Shown here: positions 36,501-48,500 of the stretch, one piece after another
Position numbering within the stretch: position 1 is the stretch's first letter
Layout of the letters: each line of letters starts with the position of its first letter
Assembly (NCBI RefSeq): GCF_027579695.1
Contig: NC_083587.1
Span: 39,509,732 to 39,573,731 of the forward strand
DNA from: Neoarius graeffei
Lineage: Eukaryota > Chordata > Actinopteri > Siluriformes > Ariidae
DNA length: 64,000 bases
Direction: 5' to 3'
Translations under genes and position numbers: made by a program
The notes under the pieces: generated by a model
What the model saw: the letters and a program-made list of their open reading frames with translations, nothing else
What the model was told of the DNA's origin: nothing
The model's database searches: none

Positions 36501-39500
36501 TGGACAAGTCACCAGGTTATCGCAGGGCTGACACCAGCCACTGTCTTATTACCATAAACCTCAGCCATGTCAGCATTCATCTGGTTAGCACAATATGACA
36601 ACACCTGTCCAGTTGGTTAATCTATTAGATTTTGAGCAACTATCTAAAGTCCTTTTCCTCAACCATGGCTCCAATTTGCTCAAGAGCTGTGATTGGACAG
36701 TGATCCTGGTGGCAGGATTTCAACATGTACCAAAATTCGAAAATGAAAACAACCTGCTTTTCAAAAAAAGAAAATGAGCCAAAGACCCCTATTCCATTTT
36801 GGTGTGGTATGGCAGGATTCCATCATTAAACTGTGTGTAATGTCATCCGTTAGCATTGCTTTTCTGCTGCCAACAGCTTGGTCCGAGATATCACAGTACA
36901 CCTTCAGAGGTTTTGTGTCTATGCCTCGAAGTTGGTCGGTCGGTCGGTAGGTAATCATATGATACTCAATATACAAGTCACTAAGGTCAAGGTCAACTCC
37001 ATTCAACTAATTATGTGACTTTTGTTGGCAACTGGGATTTCACAGAAAGTGGAGTGAATATTTAATCAATTTTTATTTGTAAATAAAACTATAATGCCCC
37101 ACCTCCAACCCACCTCAATATTATGGGTTATTTTATTTAGTTTCATTTCATCCTCATCCTCCTCATCAGAGCATCCTCAGACGAACATCATGAACTACTT
37201 GTCTCTAGAATCTTTTGCAATATGGGCGTTAATATCCTTTTCACAAGAGCCAAGATAAAGGAGATCATCCACTTGTTCCAATTCACAACCATTCAGCGTT
37301 CGTACAAAGCTATCAGCTAGGTTGTAAGCCATGTACTTGGTTTTGTCTTTGTTTACATGTAAACCAATCTGTGCAGCATAGGACTCAACTCTCAATAAGA
37401 ACAGTTGGGCTTGCTCCATTGTTTCAGATACTAACGCTAAGTCATCTGCAAAATCTGTATCAGTAAGTCCCACTGCTAGATGTCTTACTATGTGCTTGTC
37501 GTACCCTGAATCCAATGGATTCTTCATTTCATCCATCCATCCATCCATTTTCTGCTGCTTATCCGGGTCTGGGTCGTGGGGATAGCAGCCTAAGCAGAGC
37601 AGCCCAGACTTCCCTCTCCCCGGCCACCTCAACCAGCTCTTCTAGGGGAATAGTGAGGCATTCCCAGGCCAGCCAAGAGATGTAATCTCTCCAACGTGTC
37701 CTGGGTCTGGCCTGGGGTCTCCTCCCGGTGGGGCATGCCCAGAGAATCTCCCCTGGGAGGCGTCCAGGGGGCATCCTAACAAGGTGCCCGAACCACCTCA
37801 ACTGACTCCTTTCAATGTTGAGGAGCAGCGGTTCTAATCTGAGTCTGTCCCGAATGACCAAGCTTCTCACCCTGTCTCTAAGAGAGAGCCGAGCCACCTT
37901 GCGGAAAAAGCTCATTTCGACCGCTTGTATCCGCGATCTCATTCTTTCGGTCACTACCCACAGCTCGTGACCATAGGTGAGAGAGTGGGAACGTAGATGG
38001 ACCAGTAAATTGAGAGCTTTGCCTTTTGGTTCAGCTCTCTCTTTACCACAAAAGACCAGTTTGGCATCCATATCACTGCTGACGTTGCCCCGATCCGTCT
38101 GTCCAACTCCCGCTCTCCCTGACCCTCACTCTTCATTTCATATAAACTCAATTATATCCATTTCAGTTCCAGGGTATAACACTACTAAATGTGGAAAAGT
38201 GGGGTGAATACTTATGCAAGGCACTGTATATCAGTATTGGTCTAACGGAAACTCAACAATTTCCATTAACTACTCTTTGTAACGTTGCTTACAACTCAAC
38301 TTTGTGTGCACTCATCAAATTCCTGCCTGTTAAGCCAACTGTCCAAATGTACAGCTCCAAGTGCACCCCACCCCCTCCACCCTATCTATCCATTTGATGC
38401 AACACAGTTTGATACCTGCTGATAACATCAGATGCCTTGCTCTTGCACATCACTATGGCGATCTTGCACTTTGGATTGCCTGCACCTAGAGATGAAAAAA
38501 AAGAAAAAAAAAATTCAAAAATACAGGTTTTTGGGTGAGGAAATTGCCATTATATATAGCAGCTGTATAACATGGTACTAGCTTATCTATTATCTACATG
38601 TTGTAAAATGGGAACAAATATGCCTTCAGACCCACCCACACACTTTTATACTCCTCTTTAAATGCTTGCAATGAAAACTTGGCACCTGAGGCCACCCAGG
38701 GCAGGGCTTACTCGCTTTTCCTGTACTGTCTCATCTCATCATCTGTAGCCGCTTTATCCTTCTACAGGGTCGCAGGCAAGCCGGAGCCTATCCCAGCTGA
38801 CTACGGGCGAAAGGCGGGGTACACCCTGGACAAGTCGCCAGGTCATCACAGGGCTGACACATAGACACAGACAACCATTCACACTCACATTCACACCTAC
38901 GGTCAATTTAGAGTCACCAGTTAACCTAACCTGCATGTCTTTGGACTGTGGGGGAAACCGGAGCACCCGGAGGAAACCCACGCGGACACGGGGAGAACAT
39001 GCAAACTCCGCACAGAAAGGCCCTCGCCGGCCACGGGGCTCGAACCCGGACCTTCTTGCTGTGAGGCGACAGCGCTAACCACTACACCACCGTGCCGCCC
39101 CTTCCTGTACTGTATATACCCTAATTATCTGATTACCAGCATCCATGCAAATCAAATCAGCAAGACAGATTAAAGCCCCATTCTGCGAGAATTAGTATTT
39201 TTGCTCCTGGTTGCCCCCTATAGTTGCGGAGTGTAATTCACTTTTATGCCACTATCGTAAATATATATTGTGCTTTGAGATCCCCTTATGAACAGCTGTG
39301 CTTGTGCATTTGTTTACAAGCTGAAGGATATGGAACAGCAGAAGCCAAAGTACTATGTTGATCGACAAGGTAGAATAATATTACAGGATTTTACACAAAC
39401 ATGACTGCATAGTTTTATTGGTTTTGACATCAGAGATGAACAGTAACATAAAAAGAATAAGAGAAGGTTTAAATTTTGCTGAAATACCATGTGTGCGTTT

Positions 39501-42500
39501 TCGTGCCATACACATTGTTTGCCAAGTGTTTGAATGTAAACATGTGCACATGTATAATCAACATGATATAGGCACATACCGTATAGCGCATTATATACAC
39601 TGGTCAGCTGAGATAGGTTAGCAAAGTTGCAAGCTTTCAAGGCTTTTTTGGCATGAGACTGACAAAGACTGAACAAACGTTGAATGATAAGAATTTATTT
39701 ATTTGTATGCTGACCTGAGATATGGCTGAAGTTAGGTGATTTTGTTATCTGGAAAAACTAGAAGTCTCCATGAGACAGGGATAACACCAATAAGATTACA
39801 GTCTGCATTGCAATCTTTCCTATATAACGTTGACAGGGACGTACACTTTGCTGCCAGATTGTCATTGTTTTCCCGTTAGAGGAAAATGATGAGACAGATC
39901 ACTACTTATGACTTCAAGTTAACATGCATGCTTAGGCTTTTTTTTTTTGCTGCGCTGCAAGTTAAAATTTGCACAAGCATTGCACACAACTCTGGCCTGA
40001 GTTTCCCAAAAGCATCACAGCACAAAGATGATTGTAAAATGGTAGAGCGAGCAGCACAATGAACACTCTCTCACTCTCTCTCTCCTAGTTAAGATGCTCT
40101 TAGTGTTAAGAGGCTTTTGGGAAACCCACCCCTGAATAGTAGCATGTTAAGCTATTGCTGGGTTTCACGTGATGTCACATCCGCCTCATTAGTTATTCAA
40201 AACTTTAGCTGGTGGTCTACCAAAGCCCAGATGACAAAACGTTTGTATGGAGAAGGTGCATTGCTCGCATGAAAAATGCCTTACGCTTGTGTTGTTTTAG
40301 GTTGTTCAAATCGATCAAACCGTGAAACTGATAAAAGCTTCTTCAGGGTTCCCCGTGAACTAATTTAAAAAAAAAAAAAAAAAAAAAAGGGGTGAATGAA
40401 CACAGGATTTCACAAAAAGACGTCGAGAAAGGTGGCTTTTGAACCTCTCACTGAAACCAAAGGGAGCCGAGTCGAAGCATGCTCGAGTTTGCAATGATGA
40501 CTTGGTGAAATGTTTGTATCTCCCTCTCAGCTATGTCCTTAGTGTTTTCCAAGTACTTTTCTTGCCATGTGTCGTTATTTTACGGTACTTTTTTTTTTAG
40601 TCACGAACCGCTAAACCCCCCAACTGTTTCTTTGTTTCCTCCTCACAAAGTCCATAAGCATGAAGGTCACGACAAAATTCTTCCCCAGCCATACAGTTAC
40701 AATACACCATGATCACTTCTCCGTCTTGTTTAACTAAGATCCAGGTCTTTAAAGGGGTTTCTGATTATCTTTGTGAATGATTTACCTGAGAGATGAGAGC
40801 CAACACAAGTGAGAATCAAGTGAACTGTTGTTTGTTTGCACTTCAACTTGCAGCGCTTTGTCGTAAAGATGTGAACGAAAAGCTTAACAAAAAACATACA
40901 CGGGCAAAAACAATACAGGATTCATTCGGCAGCGACTTGATACCGAGGTCCTTTACCCAGCCACATACAAAAAAGTTGTAAGCCTCCATACTCTTCCACA
41001 CTTTCATCTGTTTTGCGGTGTAGAAGGATGGTCTGCAACACCAGATAGTTTGAGATGTCGGGGAACTCGACTGAAGGGTAGTTTTCGAGATCGCATGACA
41101 AATCCTTCTTTCCCAGACTGTAGGGGTCGATTCCATTGCACATAGCAATTTTCTGAATATCTCTAAAGCGAGCAGTGGCTTCTAGATTATAAGCGTACTC
41201 TGATAAGTTATTGCTCGTTGTTTGCACTACGGCAGCCGTTTAGACCATCAGCTATTTCGCTTCCGGTAAAACCGCTAAGAAATGTCACGTGACTGAAACC
41301 CAGAAATTGTAACCAGAACTAGAATAACATTGACATAGCTTATTCTGGGGATGCTATCAGACAAGGAACAGCTAGTGAACTAAATTACTTTTACAAAACT
41401 TGGATGCCCCTGGCACAAAGTGATGCAAACTTTGGTGGAAAGATGGCCAACAAAGCTAGACGGCAACCAATACAAGAGCACTTATTACCAGTACCGATGT
41501 CTGAGTGTCATCGAGCAAGTTTGCTAACATCACCTGGAGGTGTAGCTAGCGGCTAAACTTTGATCAAAATACTGATTTGGCTTATGATCAAAAGCTAGCA
41601 AATTGACAGCTTTGCTAATACAGCCAAACATCAAGCAAGTGCAACAATACAACACACAGCAAGGCAGCTAACATCTCATCTCATCATCTCTAGCCGCTTT
41701 ATCCTTCTACAGGGTTGCAGGCAAGCTGGAGCCTATCCCAGCTGACTACGGGCGAAAGGCGGGGTACACCCTGGACAAGTCGCCAGGTCATCACAGGGCT
41801 GACACAGACACAGACAACCATTCACACTCACATTCACACCTACGGTCAATTTAGAGTCACCAGTTAACCTAACCTGCATGTCTTTGGACTGTGGGGGAAA
41901 CCGGAGCACCCGGAGGAAACCCACGCGGACACGGGGAGAACATGCAAACTCCACACAGAAAGGCCCTCGCCGGCCACGGGGCTCGAACCCGGACCTTCTT
42001 GCTGTGAGGCAACAGCGCTAACCACTACACCACCATGCCGCTGGCAGCTAACATAATATTACTTACTAGTTCAACAGAAAGAAGCGCGACTTGGCACCTG
42101 TCTTGCAGCCTTTTATTTTTATTAGCTCTCACCAAGGAGTGAAAGCCAGTCCATGATTTACTCTCGTCTGGTCTCTTGCTCGGTCACTCTCTCTTTTTTT
42201 CTCTTTGTGGCTTTCTCTCGACAGCCACAAAGAGAAAAAAGACATCATCATCTTTGGTCTCTTCATCTTGACTGCCATGATGTCTGTACTGACTATATCG
42301 ATTTGGCTTCTTCTTATAGGCTTATAAAATAGATAGGCTTATAAGATATAAGGCCCCTTCTCGTAGGGTTCCTGATTTTGGAAGTTGCCTGGGATGCCGT
42401 AAAGCATTACGCAGTTCTCACGAGAGGTCTCAGGGATCCCCCACCAGAGTTACATAGTGCTATAACTGGTGAACTGGACATGGACTTGGAATGGAGGACA

Positions 42501-45500
42501 AGCCATTCCCCCTATTACAAGTCAGTGTGCCATTAAAATGATTTTGAAGCTGATATTTTAAGGTAAAAATCCTGTCTAATCTTGCTTTAAACTCACACCA
42601 GGCCAGTTTTGTGTGTATGTTTTCCTACTTCTACAGTAAATACCCACAGAAAGCATGCTACGGATCACACGCTAAATTTTCAGAGCCCTGCAACAGACAT
42701 GCCTTCATTAGCAGTTTCAAATGTTAGTATCTTTGTGATACCTAAAGGTCAGTCCCCTGAAATTAGATTCAGAGAATCTCATCTCATCTCATCTCATTAT
42801 CTCTAGCCGCTTTATCCTTCTACAGGGTCGCAGGCAAGCTGCAGCCTATCCCAGCTGACTACGGGTGAAAGGCGGGGTACACCCTGGACAAGTCGCCAGG
42901 TCATCACAGGGCTGACACATAGACACAGACAACCATTCACACTCACATTCACACCTACGGTCAATTTAGAGTCACCAGTTAACCTAACCTGCATGTCTTT
43001 GGACTGTGGGGGAAACCGGAGCACCCAGAGGAAACCCACGCGGACACGGGGAGAACATGCAAACTCCAGACAGAAAGGCCCTCGCCGGCCCCGGGGCTCG
43101 AACCCAGGACCTTCTTGCTGTGAGGCGACAGCGCTAACCACTACACCACCGTGCCGCCCGATTCAGAGAATATAGTTGGCATATTTATTAAAATGTGTGC
43201 CATCGTTAGTAAATAAATATTATCATCTATTTTCCATTTTGTAGAGAAAAGTGGTGTATTTGAGAAACAAATGAGAAATAGATTTCCTGCAATGAAACAT
43301 CTACAGCTCTGCAAAACATGAGAGGAATGTACACACACACACACGGTCTTACCCTGTGCCCAAAAATCACACCCTGTTCCCTCACCCCTATAACCTGCAT
43401 GATGAATATTCTACATTGCCTCGGCAAAATCACAAAACATTACTGGGTCATAGAAATGCCAACCATTCTCCTCTAAGCTTCCATAAACCTCAAAACACCC
43501 TCTGTAATGCACATGCAGAGACATGTCTGCAGACATACTGTGCACAGGGTCGCATACACAAATGTGCGTGCAGACACACACACACCTTTATTTCTGCCAT
43601 CATCAGGAAAGATGGCTTAAAAAGGTTATGGAAAAACAGTCCCAGAATTCTTTGGTTGTTCCTCTTGGTGAATGAACCGTAAGCAGAAGATACAACTTGA
43701 TGATTCCATTAAGTTAATGTAAGAGATGACAAACTAGATCAGACACATTAACACATTTGATTCCATACATACAAAGACATATTTATATGCCGATACCTGT
43801 GTGTTCTTCAGCTGTACATACAGAAACATTCAGCTGTAAAATCTGAACATTTATAGAGAATTTAGGATCGTCCTTTACTGGCTGGATTACTGTAGGATGG
43901 AAAACTGGATAATAGTCAAATTTTGACATGGAAATTTTTAATTATTATTACACATCTGGGGTGGCATGGTGGTGTAGTTTTCAGCACTGTCGCCTCAGCA
44001 AGAAGGTTCTGGGTTTGAGCCCAGTGGCCGACGAGGGCCTTTCTGCGTGAAGTTTGCGTGTTCTCTCCGTGTCTGCGTGGGTTTCCTCCACAATCCAAAG
44101 ACATGCAGGTTAGGTTAACTGGTGGCTCTAAATTGACCGTAGGTGTGAATGTAAGCGAGTGTGAATGGTTGTTTGTCTCTGTGTGTCAGCCCTGTGATGA
44201 TCTGGCGACTTGTCCAGGATGTACCCCGTCTGGGACAGGCTCCAGCTTGCCCGTGACCCTGCACAGGATAAGCGGCTACGGATAATGGATGGATTACACA
44301 TCTGAATATTAAGTAGTCTACACTGCTCAGAAGCAGTTTGTTCAAAACAAACACCTAGGACTCTTTAGTTCTTAATAATTATCTGGTGTCAAATGGATTT
44401 TCTTTCACATCTGGATGCTTTCGTGAAGAACCTCATACCCAACAAACACCTAGAGACGGCATTTACGACCAGTTATGGCATCAAACACATTACACTCCTC
44501 TCTCTCTCAATTCTGAAACAAACGTGTGGCTCTCTTGAGTCTGACTGCATGTTTGTTGGCTCTTACATAACTCTTTCCTAAGATCTGGGATGTAATTCTG
44601 TGGGAATGATGGGAAAGGCATGCTTTCCCATCAAAGCAGATGGACATTCCAACAGGCCAGCTATACATTTTCAACTGTTACCTTCAATAAAAATGTGTAC
44701 CAAGTCTGATAAGAGCAGTGCCAGATTAATGCAGATAAACTACTCTGAGCAATTGCCCAGAACATGTCATTAGTCACAATGTTTGACTTAAACAATTTCT
44801 TGTGTTCTGTTTGAGCCTGTGTTTTATATGTACTGTTTTGCCAGGTGTTTTAAACAAAGCAACTCGCACATGAGGCTAGAGGCTACAGCCTGGAGCTGAG
44901 GATTTGGCACCTGGCAGTTGTGGGAATTTGTCACATTCCAACCTTCCAGTCACTAGTGCATAAGCAAGGCAAGCTAGCTCTCGGTCTCAGTCTCTCTCTC
45001 TCTCTGTGTTGCATGCACACGTACACACAGCAGCCACATCCTTACATGGAAAAGGCGTTGTTATACTTTGAAAAATCTGATAAGTGATGTGCATTTGCTT
45101 TTCTTTAGGAATTTTTTTTTTAAGTTTATTAATTTTTCTTGTAAAAGTACTTTTGTAAAGCCTATTGACCGGATGTACAGTATGACTACCTTCTTCATTC
45201 TCAACTGACATTTTAGAACAACAGTTCTACATACAACATACAGTTAAGTCCATAAATATTTGGACAGAGACAACATTTTTCTAATTTTGGTTCTGTACAT
45301 TACCACAATGAATTTTGAACAAAACAATTCAGATGCAGTTGAAGTTCAGACTTTCAGCTTTAATTCAGTGGGTTGAACAAAACGATTGCATAAAAATGTG
45401 AGGAACTAAAGCATTTTTTAAACACAATCCCTTCATTTCAGGGGATCAAAAGTAATTGGACAAATTAAATAATTGGAAATAAAATGTTCATTTCTAATAC

Positions 45501-48500
45501 TTGGTTGAAAACCCTTTGTTGGCAATGACTGCCTGAAGTCTTGAACTCATGGGCATCACCAGACGCTGTGTTTCCTCCTTTTTAATGCTCTGCCAGGCCT
45601 TTACTGCAGCGGTTTTCAGTTGCTGTTTGTTTGTCGGCCTTTCTGTCTGAAGTCTAGTCTTTAACAAGTGAAATGCATGCTCAATTGGGTTGAGATCAGG
45701 TGACTGACTTGGCCATTCAAGAATATTCCACTTCTTTGCTTTAATAAACTCCTGGGTTGCTTTGGCTTTATGTTTTGGGTCATTGTCCATCTGTATTATG
45801 AAACGCCGACCAATCAGTTTGGCTGGATTTGAGCACACAGTGTGTCTCTGAATACCTCAGAATTCATCCAGCTGCTTCTGTCCTGTGTCACATCATCAAT
45901 AAACACTAGTGACCCAGTGCCACTGGCAGCCATGCATGCCCAAGCCATCACACTGCCTCTGCCGTGTTTTATAGATGATGTGGTATGCTTTGGATCATGA
46001 GCTGTACCACGCCTTCGCCATACTTTTTTCTTTCCATCATTCTGGTAGAGGTTGATCTTGGTTTCATCTGTTCAAAGAATGTTCTTGCAGAACTGTGCTG
46101 GCTTTTTTAGATTTTTTTTTAGCAAAGTCCAATCTAGCCTTTTTATTCTTGAGGCTTATGAGTGGCTTGCACCATGCAGTGAACCCTCTGTATTTACCTT
46201 CATGCAGTCTTCTCTTTATGGTAGATTTGGATATTGATACGCCTACCTCCTGGAGAGTGTGGTTCACTTGGTTGGCTGTTGTGAAGGGGTTTCTCTTCAC
46301 CATGGAAATTATTCTGCGATCATCCACCACTGTTGTCATCTGTGGGCGTCCAGGTCTTTTTGCATTGATGAGTTCACCAGTGCTTTCTTTCTTTCTCAGG
46401 ATGTACCAAACTGTAGATTTTGCCACTCCTAATATTGTAGCAATTTCTCGGATGGGTTTTTTCTGTTTTCGCAGCTTAAGGATGGCTTGTTTCACCTGCA
46501 TGGAGAGCTCCTTTGACCGCATGTTTTCTTCACAGCAAAATCTTCCAAATGCAAGCACCACACCTCAAATCAACTCCAGGCCTTTTATCTGCTTAATTGA
46601 GAATGACATAACGAAGGAATTGCCCACACCTGCCCATGAAATAGCCTTTGAGTCAATTGTCCAATTACTTTTGGTCCCTTTAAAAACAGGGTGGCACATG
46701 TTAAGGAGCTGAAACTCCTAAACCCTTCATCCAATTTTAATGTGGATACCCTCAAATGAAAGCTGAAAATCTGGACTTTATGTCTATGTCCATTATATAA
46801 TTATAACTTTATGTTTCAGTAAACAGGTAAAAAAACAATTTGTGTCAGTGTCCAAATATATATGGACCTAACTGTAGCTGATGGTAGAAAGCAGACCAAG
46901 TGGGTCATGGGCATGATCATTTTCTCCTTCAAAAAGTCAAAAGAATGTTCAATACTTGCTTTGGCATTTTCCAACGCGAGACCTCATCAGTTTCTTAACA
47001 TTAAACAGTGATCCATAAGCCTACAGTTAACACCAAATTAGTCGAATAAAAACGTGAAAATACACACTCTCAGGCCAACTTTTTCAGAACACCTGTATAC
47101 ATTCTGCACATTTTTTGCAACTATCTGATAAGCCAAGTATGTAGCAGCAGCAAAATCTACACAAGGCACAAGCTTACTAAAACTGAACAGTTAAAGATTA
47201 GAGAAACATGATCTTGACTTTTTGCAGTGGAGTTCATGATGATTAGCCTTGAAGATGGATGCTTGAATATTTTGAGGATAGATAAGCCAGGAGATTGCAG
47301 TGTGAAACTTGAGGATGGCCCTTGGCCCTCCTACCTCAGTAAAATGCTTAAATATGCTGGAGTAAAGATTTGTATACAAATGAGGCGTGAACCAAACAAT
47401 GGCACAGTCTAAGCTGATGAAGTTTTTTGGGCAGGCTTCTTCAACTACTGAAAAAGATTTAAGGGCTGAAACAGCCATGGGGGAGGTACACTCAGAGCCC
47501 CTACTGTCCCCTAGCACATCGGACAATATCAGTAATACAGGGGTCGGTTAAAAAAAAAAATGCCAAAGTGAAAGTGCTGTCAGCTGGCAAGTGACTGAAG
47601 GGAGCTATGTTTTGGGCACCGTGGCATGTTGAGTTCCTGTGGCAAATGTATGATGTAAAACGCAGTGTCGTTCTGTGTGTGGTTTGTAAATCGACGGGAA
47701 ATTCGAATTCCTTCACTGTTGGTTGGTCCAAGACTCTTTTCGACTCTGTTCAATTGTAAATCAAGTTTTGTGTTGAAGTGAAAGGGAAGTCCTAATATAC
47801 CTCTTTTGAATAATTCCCTGAACTAAAGAGGTTTATTTTAGCTTTGATTTAGTGCAGGGGTATCAAACCTGATCCATAAAGGGCCGTGTGGCTGCAGGTT
47901 TTCATTCCAGCCATGCAGCAGCACCCTGATTTGGCTTATTCAATCAACTGACACACCCACCCTTTAATCAAGGGTGGGTGTGGCTGCAAGTATTTGACTG
48001 TGTGAAGACAGTTCAGTTGATTGAATGAGCCAAGTCAGGTGTGCTGCTGCATGGCTGGAAAGAAAACCTGCAGCCACACGGCCCTTTATGGATCAGGTTT
48101 GACACCCCTGATTTAGTGCATAGGCTGCCCAAAATCAAATCTTTCTTATTTGAGGCTGGAGTGGAGCCCAAATTTTATATGTAACGAAGAGGCCGAGCTG
48201 TATCTGTACAAATATTTGAATTGTGCCAGTTTGGTTGGTATAAACCTGCATTAAGTCCATGTTGATATGTCGGTAACTAAGAAAAAAAAATACAGACTAA
48301 GTGAAGAAAAAAAAGAAAAAAGTGAAGAATACGTCTTTGGCTTGATTTTTCAAGGAAAAAAAGTGAAGAATATTTTTCAGAACTCAGGGGGAATCCTGAG
48401 ATATATTGATTCCATAACCTAGAATGTCTGTGAGCATTCCAGAATATAACTGGCTAGGCAGCAAATCAAGTTCTAGCTAATGGTAAATACACTGCCTAGC

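Larger units (their letters stand above)
37005..38228 (+). mobile_element. Tc1-like 3' end, split by LINE insertions
   Basis: AATTATGTGACTTTTGTTGG at the left and the terminus GGTGAATACTTATGCAAGGCACTGTA at 38203-38228 are the two halves of one Tc1 right end. LINE sequence lies between about 37108 and 38141. Confidence 0.6.

Noticed and set aside
37559-38071. 170-residue minus-strand frame as a host gene
   Set aside because: Matches the C-terminal end of a common fish LINE, has an ATGG tail and a 12-bp target duplication.
46095-46712. 205-residue plus-strand frame
   Set aside because: Antisense shadow of the Tc1-like transposase, which is clearly coded on the minus strand.
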